NCBI GenBank assembly: GCA_964036665.1
Contig: OZ038528.1
Coordinates: forward strand, 9,616,501 to 9,680,500
Reading direction: 5' to 3'
DNA length: 64,000 bases
From: Gordius sp. MW1
Lineage: Eukaryota; Nematomorpha; Gordioida; Gordea; Gordiidae
The notes beneath the pieces are model-generated. The model had not been told where the DNA came from and did not search any database. It saw only the letters and a program-made list of their open reading frames with translations. A program made the translations under genes and the position numbers. Positions 1 through 12,200 of this stretch are shown one piece after another; within the stretch, counting starts at the first letter, position 1; the number at the start of each line of letters is the position of its first letter.

Positions 1-86
1 GCATACGGTTGAAAGAAAAATATGTGAAAAATTTTGAGGTAAAAATATTTATTTTTTTCGATTCTATGTGAAAGAGCATGAAAAAA

Positions 87-96
87 TATATAAAAG
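87..96 (+). promoter_or_regulatory. TATA-box-like motif in each monomer (representative copy)
   Basis: TATATAAAAG matches the eukaryotic TATA-box consensus and recurs at this place in nearly every monomer. Exceptions are the monomers at 43924, 44946, 57389 and 62749, where it is shortened to ATATAAG, those at 35035 and 36757, which read TATAAAAAAG, and the one at 37445, which reads ATACATAAAAG. Satellite arrays are often transcribed at low level, so initiation here is possible. In DNA with about 31% G+C a TATA-like string is expected by chance, so this is a candidate only. Confidence 0.3.
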
Positions 97-191
97 TAAG
101 CCAATTTGAGAATCCTATTATCCTGATTGACTTCCGAAAAGAGGTTTAAAGCTGCGAGAACTATCATTTTGACAAAAGACAACGTTTTATT

Positions 192-218
192 GTTGCGATT
201 AGTTTGTTGTATCGCAAC
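192..218. repeat. Conserved inverted repeat in the monomer (representative copy)
   Basis: GTTGCGAT at 192-199 and ATCGCAAC at 211-218 are exact reverse complements separated by 11 nt, so the site can form an 8-bp stem or bind a dimeric protein. It recurs in nearly every monomer. Spacer length varies: 10 nt in the monomer at 1378, 7 nt in the one at 2411, and a 7-bp-arm version in the one at 9287, always with the arms still complementary. Arm substitutions also exist, for example GTTGCTAT near 10510 and ATCCCAAC near 29417, so the arms are not invariant. A protein-binding role is only an inference. Confidence 0.75.
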
Positions 219-1016
219 GTGATGCTTAATTTTTGAAAATGGCTCTATGCGATCATGATTTCAAAGTAATAGTTTTCAGATTCTGATAAGTTTTTACATG
301 GGATCATGGAAACCACGTCTGAAAACGACAACTTTCAACGGATGCATACGGTTGAAAGAAAAATATGTGAAAAATTTTGAGGTAAAAATATTTATTTTTT
401 TCGATTCTATGTGAAAGAGCATGAAAAAATATATAAAAGTAAGCAAATTTGAGAATCCTATTATATTCGATTGACTTCCGAAAAGAGGTTTTAAGCTGCG
501 AGAACTATCATTTTGACAAAAGGCAACGTTTTATTGTTGCGATTAGTTTGTTGTATCGCAACGTGAGTGCTTAATTTTTTAAAAATGCACTATGCGATCA
601 TGATTTTAAAGTAATAGTTTTCTGATTCTGATAAATTTTTAATTTTTATCATCGATACCACGTCTGAAAACGACAACTTTCATCGGATGCATACGGTTGA
701 AAGAAAAATATGTGAAAAATTTTGAGGTAAAAATATTTATTTTTTTCGATTTTATGTGAAAGAGCATGAAAAAATATATAAAAGTAAGCCAATTTGAGAA
801 TCCTATTATCCTCGATTGACTTCCGAAAAGAGGTTTTAAGCTGCGATAACTATCATTTTGACAAAAGACAACGTTTTCTTGTTGCGATTAGTTTGTTGTA
901 TCGCAACGTGATACTTAATTTTTGAAAATGGCTCTATGCGATCATGATTTCAAAGTAATTGTTTTCAGATTCTGATAAGTTTTTACATGGGATCATGGAA
1001 ACCACGTCTGAAAACC

Positions 1017-1041
1017 ACCGTATTCATCGGATGAATACGGT
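1017..1041. repeat. Perfect 12-bp-arm palindrome at a C/D junction (copy 1)
   Basis: ACCGTATTCATC and GATGAATACGGT flank a single G at 1029 and are exact reverse complements. Sister C/D junctions, for example at 7911/8255 and 17882/18226, read ACAACTTTCATC on the left. That gives only a 6-bp arm, four mismatches and two more pairs. The four changed bases are exactly the four mismatches. Confidence 0.95.
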
Positions 1042-1377
1042 TCAAAGAAAAATATGTGAAAAATTTTGAGGTAAAAATATTTATTTTTTTCAATTCTATG
1101 TGAAAGAGCATAAAAAAATATATAAAAGTAAGCCAATTTGAGAATCCTATTATCCTCGATTGACTTCCGAAAAGAGGTTTTAAGTTGCTAGAACTATCAT
1201 TTTGACAAAAGACAACGTTTTATTGTTGCGATTAGTTTGTTGTATCGCAACGTGAGTGCTTAATTTTTCAAAAATGCACTACGCGATCATGATTTTAAAG
1301 TAATAGTTTTCCGATTCTGATAAATTTTTAATTTTTATCATCGAAACCACGTCTGAAAACGACAACTTTCATCGGAT

Positions 1378-4300
1378 GCATACGGTTGAAAGAAAAATAT
1401 GTGAAAAATTTTGAGGTAAAAATATTTATTTTTTTCGATTCTATGTGAAAGAGCATGAAAAAATATATAAAAGTAAGCCAATTTGAGAATCCTATTATCC
1501 TCGATTTACTTCCGAAAAGAGGTTTTAAGCTGCCAGAACTATTCATTTTGACAAAAGACAACGTTTTATTGTTGCGATTAGTTTTTGTATCGCAACGTGA
1601 GTGCTTAATTTTTGAAAATGGCTCTATGCGATCACGATTTCAAAGTAATAGTTTTCTGATTCTGATAAATTTTTACTTTTTATCATCGAAACCACGTCTG
1701 AAAACGACAACTTTCATCGGATGCATACGGTTGAAAGAAAAATATGTGAAAAATTTTGAGGTAAAAATATTTTTTTTTCTATTCTATGTGAAAGAGCATA
1801 AAAAAATATATAAAAGTAAGCCAATTTGAGAATCCTATTATCCTCGATTGACTTCCGAAAAGAGGTTTTAAGCTGAGAGAACTATCATTTTGACAAAAGA
1901 CAACGTTTTATTGTTGCGATTAGTTTGTTGTATCGCAACGTGATGCTTAATTTTTGAAAATGGCTCTATGCGATTATGATTTCAAAGTAATAGTTTTCAG
2001 ATTCTGATAAGTTTTTACTTGGGATCATGGAAACCACGTCTGAAAACCACAACTTTCATCGGATTAAAACGGTTCAAATAAAAATATGTGAAAAATTTTG
2101 AGGTAAAAATATTTATTTTTTTCGATTCTATGTAAAAGAGCATGAAAAAATATATAAAAGTAAGCCAATTTGAGAATCCTATTATCCTCAATTTACTTCC
2201 GAAAAGAGGTTTTAAGCTGCCTGAACTATTCATTTTGACAAAAGACAACGTTTTATTGTTGCGATTAGTTTGTTGTATCGCAACGTGAGTGCTTAATTTT
2301 TAAAAATGGCTCTATGCGATCATGATTTCAAAGTAATAGTTTTCAGATTCTGATAAATTTTTACTTGGGATCATAGAAACCACGTCTGAAAACGACAACT
2401 TTCATCGGATGCATACGGTTGAAAGAAAAATATGTGAAAAATTTTGAGGTAAAAATATTTATTTTTTTCGATTCTATGTGAAAGAGCATAAAAAAGTATA
2501 TAAAAGTAAGCCAATTTGAGAATCCTATTATATTCGATTGAGTTCCGAAAAGAGGTTTTAAGCTGCGATAACTATCATTTTGACAAAAGACAACGTTTTC
2601 TTGTTGCGATTTGTTGTATCGCAACGTGATACTTAATTTTTGAAAATGGCTCTATGCGATCATGATTTCAAAGTAATAGTTTTCAGATTCTGATAAGTTT
2701 TTACTTGGGATCATGGAAACCACGTCTGAAAACCACAACTTTCATCGGATTAAAACGGTTCAAAGAAAAATATGTGAAAAATTTTGAGGTAAAAATATTT
2801 ATTTTTTTCGATTCTATGTGAAAGAGCATGAATAAATATATAAAAGTAAGCCAATTTGAGAATCCTATTATCCTCAATTTACTTCCGAAAAGAGGTTTTA
2901 AGCTGCGATAACTATCATTTTGACAAAAGACAACGTTTTATTGTTGCGATTAGTTTGTTGTATCGCAACGTGATGCTTAATTTTTGAAAATGGCTAAATG
3001 CGATCATGATTTCAAAGTAATAGTTTTCAGATTCTGATAAATTTTTACTTGCGATCATCGAAACCACGTCTGAAAACGACAACTTTCATCGGATGAATAC
3101 GGTTCAAAAAAAAATATGTGAAAAATTTTGAGGTAAAAATATTTATTTTTTTCAATTCTATGTGAAAGAGCATAAAAAAATATATAAAAGTAAGCCAATT
3201 TGAGAATCCTATTATCCTCGATTGACTTCCGAAAAGAGGTTTTAAGTTGCGAGAACTATCATTTTGACAAAAGACAACGTTTTATTGTTGCGATTAGTTT
3301 GTTGTATCGCAACGTGAGTGCTTAATTTTTCAAAAATGCACTATGCGATCATGATTTAAAAGTAATAGTTTTCTGATTCTGATAAATTTTTCATTTTTAT
3401 CATCGAAACCACGTCTGAAAACGACAACTTTCATCGGATGCATACGGTTGAAAGAAAAATATGTGAAAAATTTTGAGGTAAAAATATTTATTTTTTTCGA
3501 TTCTATGTGAAAGAGCATGAAAAAATATATAAAAGTAAGCCAATTTGAGAATCCTATTATCCTGATTGACTTCCGAAAAGAGGTTTAAAGCTGCGAGAAC
3601 TATCATTTTGACAAAAGACAACGTTTTATTGTTGCGATTAGTTTGTTGTATCGCAACGTGATACTTAATTTTTGAAAATGGCTCTATGCGATCATGATTT
3701 CAAAGTAATTGTTTTCAGATTCTGATAAGTTTTTACATGGGATCATGGAAACCACGTCTGAAAACCACAACTTTCATCGGATGAATACGGTTCAAAAAAA
3801 AATATGTGAAAAATTTTGAGGTAAAAATATTTATTTTTTTCAATTCTATGTGAAAGAGCATAAAAAAATATATAAAAGTAAGCCAATTTGAGAATCCTAT
3901 TATCCTCGATTGACTTCCGAAAAGAGGTTTTAAGTTGCGAGAACTATCATTTTGACAAAAGACAACGTTTTATTGTTGCGATTAGTTTGTTGTATCGCAA
4001 CGTGAGTGCTTAATTTTTCAAAAATGCACTATGCGATCATGATTTAAAAGTAATAGTTTTCTGATTCTGATAAATTTTTCATTTTTATCATCGAAACCAC
4101 GTCTGAAAACGACAACTTTCATCGGATGCATACGGTTGAAAGAAAAATATGTGAAAAATTTTGAGGTAAAAATATTTATTTTTTTCGATTCTATGTGAAA
4201 GAGCATGAATAAATATATAAAAGTAAGCCAATTTGAGAATCCTATTATCCTCAATTTACTTCCGAAAAGAGGTTTTAAGCTTCGATAACTATCATTTTGA

Positions 4301-6193
4301 CAAAAGACAACGTTTTCTTGTTGCGATTAGTTTGTTGTATCGCAACGTGATACTTAATTTTTGAAAATGGCTCTATGCGATCATGATTTCAAAGTAATTG
4401 TTTTCAGATTCTGATAAGTTTTTACATGGGATCATGGAAACCACGTCTGAAAACCACAACTTTCATCGGATGAATACGGTTCAAAAAAAAATATGTGAAA
4501 AATTTTGAGGTAAAAATATTTATTTTTTTCAATTCTATGTGAAAGAGCATAAAAAAATATATAAAAGTAAGCCAATTTGAGAATCCTATTATCCTCGATT
4601 GACTTCCGAAAAGAGGTTTTAAGTTGCGAGAACTATCATTTTGACAAAAGACAACGTTTTATTGTTGCGATTAGTTTGTTGTATCGCAACGTGAGTGCTT
4701 AATTTTTCAAAAATGCACTATGCGATCATGATTTAAAAGTAATAGTTTTCTGATTCTGATAAATTTTTCATTTTTATCATCGAAACCACGTCTGAAAACG
4801 ACAACTTTCATCGGATGCATACGGTTGAAAGAAAAATATGTGAAAAATTTTGAGGTAAAAATATTTATTTTTTTCGATTCTATGTGAAAGAGCATGAAAA
4901 AATATATAAAAGTAAGCCAATTTGAGAATCCTATTATCCTGATTGACTTCCGAAAAGAGGTTTAAAGCTGCGAGAACTATCATTTTGACAAAAGACAACG
5001 TTTTATTGTTGCGATTAGTTTGTTGTATCGCAACGTGATGCTTAATTTTTGAAAATGGCTCTATGCGATCATGATTTCAAAGTAATAGTTTTCAGATTCT
5101 GATAAGTTTTTACATGGGATCATGGAAACCACGTCTGAAAACGACAACTTTCAACGGATGCATACGGTTGAAAGAAAAATATGTGAAAAATTTTGAGGTA
5201 AAAATATTTATTTTTTTCGATTCTATGTGAAAGAGCATGAAAAAATATATAAAAGTAAGCAAATTTGAGAATCCTATTATATTCGATTGACTTCCGAAAA
5301 GAGGTTTTAAGCTGCGAGAACTATCATTTTGACAAAAGGCAACGTTTTATTGTTGCGATTAGTTTGTTGTATCGCAACGTGAGTGCTTAATTTTTTAAAA
5401 ATGCACTATGCGATCATGATTTTAAAGTAATAGTTTTCTGATTCTGATAAATTTTTAATTTTTATCATCGATACCACGTCTGAAAACGACAACTTTCATC
5501 GGATGCATACGGTTGAAAGAAAAATATGTGAAAAATTTTGAGGTAAAAATATTTATTTTTTTCGATTTTATGTGAAAGAGCATGAAAAAATATATAAAAG
5601 TAAGCCAATTTGAGAATCCTATTATCCTCGATTGACTTCCGAAAAGAGGTTTTAAGCTGCGATAACTATCATTTTGACAAAAGACAACGTTTTCTTGTTG
5701 CGATTAGTTTGTTGTATCGCAACGTGATACTTAATTTTTGAAAATGGCTCTATGCGATCATGATTTCAAAGTAATTGTTTTCAGATTCTGATAAGTTTTT
5801 ACATGGGATCATGGAAACCACGTCTGAAAACCACCGTATTCATCGGATGAATACGGTTCAAAGAAAAATATGTGAAAAATTTTGAGGTAAAAATATTTAT
5901 TTTTTTCAATTCTATGTGAAAGAGCATAAAAAAATATATAAAAGTAAGCCAATTTGAGAATCCTATTATCCTCGATTGACTTCCGAAAAGAGGTTTTAAG
6001 TTGCTAGAACTATCATTTTGACAAAAGACAACGTTTTATTGTTGCGATTAGTTTGTTGTATCGCAACGTGAGTGCTTAATTTTTCAAAAATGCACTACGC
6101 GATCATGATTTTAAAGTAATAGTTTTCCGATTCTGATAAATTTTTAATTTTTATCATCGAAACCACGTCTGAAAACGACAACTTTCATCGGAT
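1378..6193 (+). repeat. Domain 1: 14-mer HOR unit (4,816 bp), starting at type E
   Basis: Monomer starts are 1378 E, 1723 F, 2065 G, 2411 H, 2751 I, 3095 D', 3440 A', 3783 D', 4128 I/C chimera, 4472 D', 4817 A, 5160 B, 5505 C and 5849 D. E carries ATTTACTTCC, GCCAGAACTATTCAT and the 10-nt dyad spacer. F has CTATTCTATG and GCTGAGAGAAC. G and I start TAAAACGG. H has AAAAAGTATAT and the 7-nt dyad spacer. I has GCATGAATAAA and GGCTAAATG. D' has a longer A-run after GGTTC and a TTCATTTTTAT tail. The sequence 1-3080 matches 4817-7896 at a constant 4,816-bp offset. Confidence 0.9.
5833..5857. repeat. Perfect 12-bp-arm palindrome at a C/D junction (copy 2)
   Basis: Identical to the palindrome at 1017 and displaced by exactly 4,816 bp, so it was copied with the 14-mer unit rather than arising again. 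Confidence 0.95.
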
Positions 6194-9100
6194 GCATACG
6201 GTTGAAAGAAAAATATGTGAAAAATTTTGAGGTAAAAATATTTATTTTTTTCGATTCTATGTGAAAGAGCATGAAAAAATATATAAAAGTAAGCCAATTT
6301 GAGAATCCTATTATCCTCGATTTACTTCCGAAAAGAGGTTTTAAGCTGCCAGAACTATTCATTTTGACAAAAGACAACGTTTTATTGTTGCGATTAGTTT
6401 TTGTATCGCAACGTGAGTGCTTAATTTTTGAAAATGGCTCTATGCGATCACGATTTCAAAGTAATAGTTTTCTGATTCTGATAAATTTTTACTTTTTATC
6501 ATCGAAACCACGTCTGAAAACGACAACTTTCATCGGATGCATACGGTTGAAAGAAAAATATGTGAAAAATTTTGAGGTAAAAATATTTTTTTTTCTATTC
6601 TATGTGAAAGAGCATAAAAAAATATATAAAAGTAAGCCAATTTGAGAATCCTATTATCCTCGATTGACTTCCGAAAAGAGGTTTTAAGCTGAGAGAACTA
6701 TCATTTTGACAAAAGACAACGTTTTATTGTTGCGATTAGTTTGTTGTATCGCAACGTGATGCTTAATTTTTGAAAATGGCTCTATGCGATTATGATTTCA
6801 AAGTAATAGTTTTCAGATTCTGATAAGTTTTTACTTGGGATCATGGAAACCACGTCTGAAAACCACAACTTTCATCGGATTAAAACGGTTCAAATAAAAA
6901 TATGTGAAAAATTTTGAGGTAAAAATATTTATTTTTTTCGATTCTATGTAAAAGAGCATGAAAAAATATATAAAAGTAAGCCAATTTGAGAATCCTATTA
7001 TCCTCAATTTACTTCCGAAAAGAGGTTTTAAGCTGCCTGAACTATTCATTTTGACAAAAGACAACGTTTTATTGTTGCGATTAGTTTGTTGTATCGCAAC
7101 GTGAGTGCTTAATTTTTAAAAATGGCTCTATGCGATCATGATTTCAAAGTAATAGTTTTCAGATTCTGATAAATTTTTACTTGGGATCATAGAAACCACG
7201 TCTGAAAACGACAACTTTCATCGGATGCATACGGTTGAAAGAAAAATATGTGAAAAATTTTGTGGTAAAAATATTTATTTTTTTCGATTCTATGTGAAAG
7301 AGCATAAAAAAGTATATAAAAGTAAGCCAATTTGAGAATCCTATTATATTCGATTGACTTCCGAAAAGAGGTTTTAAGCTGCGATAACTATCATTTTGAC
7401 AAAAGACAACGTTTTCTTGTTGCGATTTGTTGTATCGCAACGTGATACTTAATTTTTGAAAATGGCTCTATGCGATCATGATTTCAAAGTAATAGATTTC
7501 AGATTCTGATAAGTTTTTACTTGGGATCATGGAAACCACGTCTGAAAACCACAACTTTCATCGGATTAAAACGGTTCAAAGAAAAATATGTGAAAAATTT
7601 TGAGGTAAAAATATTTATTTTTTTCGATTCTATGTGAAAGAGCATGAATAAATATATAAAAGTAAGCCAATTTGAGAATCCTATTATCCTCAATTTACTT
7701 CCTAAAAGAGGTTTTAAGCTGCGATAACTATCATTTTGACAAAAGACAACGTTTTATTGTTGCGATTAGTTTGTTGTATCGCAACGTGATGCTTAATTTT
7801 TGAAAATGGCTAAATGCGATCATGATTTCAAAGTAATAGTTTTCAGATTCTGATAAATTTTTACTTGCGATCATCGAAACCACGTCTGAAAACGACAACT
7901 TTCATCGGATGCATACGGTTGAAAGAAAAATATGTGAAAAATTTTGAGGTAAAAATATTTATTTTTTTCGATTTTATGTGAAAGAGCATGAAAAAATATA
8001 TAAAAGTAAGCCAATTTGAGAATCCTATTATCCTCGATTGACTTCCGAAAAGAGGTTTTAAGCTGCGATAACTATCATTTTGACAAAAGACAACGTTTTC
8101 TTGTTGCGATTAGTTTGTTGTATCGCAACGTGATACTTAATTTTTGAAAATGGCTCTATGCGATCATGATTTCAAAGTAATTGTTTTCAGATTCTGATAA
8201 GTTTTTACATGGGATCATGGAAACCACGTCTGAAAACCACAACTTTCATCGGATGAATACGGTTCAAAAAAAAATATGTGAAAAATTTTGAGGTAAAAAT
8301 ATTTATTTTTTTCAATTCTATGTGAAAGAGCATAAAAAAATATATAAAAGTAAGCCAATTTGAGAATCCTATTATCCTCGATTGACTTCCGAAAAGAGGT
8401 TTTAAGTTGCGAGAACTATCATTTTGACAAAAGACAACGTTTTATTGTTGCGATTAGTTTGTTGTATCGCAACGTGAGTGCTTAATTTTTCAAAAATGCA
8501 CTATGCGATCATGATTTAAAAGTAATAGTTTCCTGATTCTGATAAATTTTTCATTTTTATCATCGAAACCACGTCTGAAAACGACAACTTTCATCGGATG
8601 CATACGGTTGAAAGAAAAATATGTGAAAAATTTTGAGGTAAAAATATTTATTTTTTTCGATTCTATGTGAAAGAGCATGAAAAAATATATAAAAGTAAGC
8701 CAATTTGAGAATCCTATTATCCTCCTTTGACTTCCGAAAAGAGGTTTTAAGCTGCGATAACTATCATTTTGACAAAACACAACGTTTTCTTGTTGCGATT
8801 AGTTTGTTGTATCGCAACGTGATACTTAATTTTTGAAAATGGCTCTATGCGATCATGATTTCAAAGTAATAGTTTTCAGATTCTGATAAGTTTTTACTTG
8901 GGATCATGGAAACCACGTCTGAAAACCACAACTTTCATCGGATGAATACGGTTCAAAGAAAAATATGTGAAAGATTTTGAGGTAAAAATATTTTTTTTTC
9001 TATTCTATGTGAAAGAGCATAAAAAAATATATAAAAGTAAGCCAATTTGAGAATCCTATTATCCTCGATTGACTTCCGATAAGAGGTTTTAAGTTGCGAG

Positions 9101-9286
9101 AACTATCATTTTGACAAAAGACAACGTTTTATTGTTGCGATTAGTTTGTTGTATCGCAACGTGAGTGCTTAATTTTTCAAAAATGCACTACGCGATCATG
9201 ATTTTAAAGTAATAGTTTTCCGATTCTGATAAATTTTTAATTTTTATCATCGAAACCACGTCTGAAAACGACAACTTTCATCGGAT
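6194..9286 (+). repeat. Domain 1: 9-mer HOR unit (3,093 bp), shortened relative of the 14-mer
   Basis: Monomer starts are 6194 E, 6539 F, 6881 G, 7227 H, 7567 I, 7911 C, 8255 D', 8600 J and 8944 D''. The first five follow the 14-mer order exactly. The order then switches from I-D' to I-C, so a run of monomers has been lost or exchanged. Type J (8600) is found only here; it has CCTCCTTTGAC and ACAAAACAC. D'' has GAAAGATTTTG, CTATTCTATG and GATAAGAGG, all unlike other D types. Private markers ATTTTGTGGT (7257-7266), TAGATTTCAG near 7492 and CCTAAAAG near 7702 reappear 8,594 bp downstream. Confidence 0.88.
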
Positions 9287-12200
9287 GCATACGGTTGAAA
9301 GAAAAATATGTGAAAAATTTTGAGGTAAAAATATTTATTTTTTTCGATTCTATGTGAAAGAGCATGAAAAAATATATAAAAGTAAGCCAATTTGAGAATC
9401 CTATTATCCTCGATTTACTTCCGAAAAGAGGTTTTAAGCTGCCAGAACTATTCATTTTGACAAAAGACAACGTTTTATTGTTGCGATTAGTTTTTTCGCA
9501 ACGTGAGTGCTTAATTTTTGAAAATGGCTCTATGCGATCACGATTTCAAAGTAATAGTTTTCTGATTCTGATAAATTTTTACTTTTTATCATCGAAACCA
9601 CGTCTGAAAACGACAACTTTCATCGGATGCATACGGTTGAAAGAAAAATATGTGAAAAATTTTGAGGTAAAAATATTTTTTTTTCTATTCTATGTGAAAG
9701 AGCATAAAAAAATATATAAAAGTAAGCCAATTTGAGAATCCTATTATCCTCGATTGACTTCCGAAAAGAGGTTTTAAGCTGAGAGAACTATCATTTTGAC
9801 AAAAGACAACGTTTTATTGTTGCGATTAGTTTGTTGTATCGCAACGTGATGCTTAATTTTTGAAAATGGCTCTATGCGATTATGATTTCAAAGTAATAGT
9901 TTTCAGATTCTGATAAGTTTTTACTTGGGATCATGGAAACCACGTCTGAAAACCACAACTTTCATCGGATTAAAACGGTTCAAAGAAAAATATGTGAAAA
10001 ATTTTGAGGTAAAAATATTTATTTTTTTCGATTCTATGTAAAAGAGCATGAAAAAATATATAAAAGTAAGCCAATTTGAGAATCCTATTATCCTCAATTT
10101 ACTTCCGAAAAGAGGTTTTAAGCTGCCTGAACTATTCATTTTGACAAAAGACAACGTTTTATTGTTGCGATTAGTTTGTTGTATCGCAACGTGAGTGCTT
10201 AATTTTTAAAAATGGCTCTATGCGATCATGATTTCAAAGTAATAGTTTTCAGATTCTGATAAATTTTTACTTGCGATCATCGAAACCACGTCTGAAAACG
10301 ACAACTTTCATCGGATGCATACGGTTGAAAGAAAAATATGTGAAAAATTTTGAGGTAAAAATATTTATTTTTTTCGATTTTATGTGAAAGAGCATGAAAA
10401 AATATATAAAAGTAAGCCAATTTGAGAATCCTATTATCCTCGATTGACTTCCGAAAAGAGGTTTTAAGCTGCGATAACTATCATTTTGACAAAAGACAAC
10501 GTTTTATTGTTGCTATTAGTTTGTTGTATCGCAACGTGATGCTTAATTTTTGAAAATGGCTATATGCGATCATGATTTCAAAGTAATAGTTTTCAGATTC
10601 TGATAAATTTTTACTTGGGATCATAGAAACCACGTCTGAAAACGACAACTTTCATCGGATGCATACGGTTGAAAGAAAAATATGTGAAAAATTTTGAGGT
10701 AAAAATATTTATTTTTTTCGATTCTATGTGAAAGAGCATAAAAAAGTATATAAAAGTAAGCCAATTTGAGAATCCTATTATATTCGATTGAGTTCCGAAA
10801 AGAGGTTTTAAGCTGCGATAACTATCATTTTGACAAAAGACAACGTTTTCTTGTTGCGATTTGTTGTATCGCAACGTGATACTTAATTTTTGAAAATGGC
10901 TCTATGCGATCATGATTTCAAAGTAATAGTTTTCAGATTCTGATAAGTTTTTACTTGGGATCATGGAAACCACGTCTGAAAACCACAACTTTCATCGGAT
11001 TAAAACGGTTCAAAGAAAAATATGTGAAAAATTTTGAGGTAAAAATATTTATTTTTTTCGATTCTATGTGAAAGAGCATGAATAAATATATAAAAGTAAG
11101 CCAATTTGAGAATCCTATTATCCTCAATTTACTTCCGAAAAGAGGTTTTAAGCTGCGATAACTATCATTTTGACAAAAGACAACGTTTTATTGTTGCGAT
11201 TAGTTTGTTGTATCGCAACGTGATGCTTAATTTTTGAAAATGGCTAAATGCGATCATGATTTCAAAGTAATAGTTTTCAGATTCTGATAAATTTTTACTT
11301 GCGATCATCGAAACCACGTCTGAAAACGACAACTTTCATCGGATGAATACGGTTCAAAAAAAAATATGTGAAAAATTTTGAGGTAAAAATATTTATTTTT
11401 TTCAATTCTATGTGAAAGAGCATAAAAAAATATATAAAAGTAAGCCAATTTGAGAATCCTATTATCCTCGATTGACTTCCGAAAAGAGGTTTTAAGTTGC
11501 GAGAACTATCATTTTGACAAAAGACAACGTTTTATTGTTGCGATTAGTTTGTTGTATCGCAACGTGAGTGCTTAATTTTTCAAAAATGCACTATGCGATC
11601 ATGATTTAAAAGTAATAGTTTTCTGATTCTGATAAATTTTTCATTTTTATCATCGAAACCACGTCTGAAAACGACAACTTTCATCGGATGCATACGGTTG
11701 AAAGAAAAATATGTGAAAAATTTTGAGGTAAAAATATTTATTTTTTTCGATTCTATGTGAAAGAGCATGAAAAAATATATAAAAGTAAGCCAATTTGAGA
11801 ATCCTATTATCCTGATTGACTTCCGAAAAGAGGTTTAAAGCTGCGAGAACTATCATTTTGACAAAAGACAACGTTTTATTGTTGCGATTAGTTTGTTGTA
11901 TCGCAACGTGATACTTAATTTTTGAAAATGGCTCTATGCGATCATGATTTCAAAGTAATTGTTTTCAGATTCTGATAAGTTTTTACATGGGATCATGGAA
12001 ACCACGTCTGAAAACCACAACTTTCATCGGATGAATACGGTTCAAAAAAAAATATGTGAAAAATTTTGAGGTAAAAATATTTATTTTTTTCAATTCTATG
12101 TGAAAGAGCATAAAAAAATATATAAAAGTAAGCCAATTTGAGAATCCTATTATCCTCGATTGACTTCCGAAAAGAGGTTTTAAGTTGCGAGAACTATCAT

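Larger units (their letters stand above)
1..343 (+). repeat. Reference satellite monomer (type A) with internal map
   Basis: This is the first complete monomer and serves as the reference. Positions 1-20 are the head, where GCATACGG alternates with GAATACGG and TAAAACGG in other types. Positions 21-70 are an A/T-rich tract holding AAAAATATTT and a T-run. TATATAAAAG lies at 87-96. Positions 119-160 form the main variable block, where the sequence around GATTGACTTCC and GCTGCGAGAAC defines types. A perfect inverted repeat occupies 192-218. The variable GTGATGCTT/GTGAGTGCTT segment follows. The palindrome ATCATGAT is at 252-259. Positions 270-343 are the tail, in three main forms (ACATGGG/ACTTGGG, ACTTTTTAT or TAATTTTTAT). 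G+C is 108/343. Confidence 0.9.
1..1377 (+). repeat. Domain 1: A-B-C-D four-monomer block, tail of a HOR unit
   Basis: Monomers start at 1 (A), 344 (B), 689 (C) and 1033 (D). A has CCTGATTG, TTTAAAGC and an ACATGGG tail ending CAACGG. B has AAGCAAATTTG, TATATTCG, GGCAACG and TCGATACC. C has GATTTTATG, GATAACT, CTTGTTG and GTGATACTT. D starts GAATACGGTTCAAAG, has CAATTCTATG, GCATAAAA and TTGCTAGAAC, and ends in TAATTTTTAT. The block recurs at 4817 and 13067, and with the plain C/D junction at 17194 and 18570. The C/D junction here carries the perfect palindrome at 1017-1041. Confidence 0.9.

Noticed and set aside
38..70. Splice donor-like GAGGTAAAAAT beside the T-run
   Set aside because: A GGTAAAAAT string is expected in AT-rich DNA, and no gene structure supports splicing.
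252..259. ATCATGAT palindrome as a specific protein site
   Set aside because: It is only 8 bp and is freely lost in amplified types (CACGAT, TTATGAT, CATAAT). Nothing suggests constraint, so it is noted in the monomer map only.
1033..1060. RNA polymerase III B box or tRNA relic at GGTTCAAAG
   Set aside because: Only the first few bases resemble a B box. The following A-run does not fit, there is no A box at a suitable distance, and no cloverleaf can be drawn.
1328..1561. Recurring 60-96 codon minus-strand open frames, dozens of near-identical copies
   Set aside because: Each lies within one or two monomers. The 77-codon form depends on a 1-nt insertion (CTATTCATT versus CTATCATT), which supplies the start and frame. 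Neighbouring monomers lose it by indels, with no sign of frame conservation. The hydrophobic stretches reflect the A/T tract.
1455..1829. A 124-codon + strand open frame, repeated at 6271, 9364 and 14521
   Set aside because: It begins inside monomer E and runs into F. It stays open because E is about 345 bp there, a multiple of three. The product is low-complexity, rich in Lys, Phe and Ile, with no domain, and exists only at E/F junctions. It is satellite read-through, not a gene.
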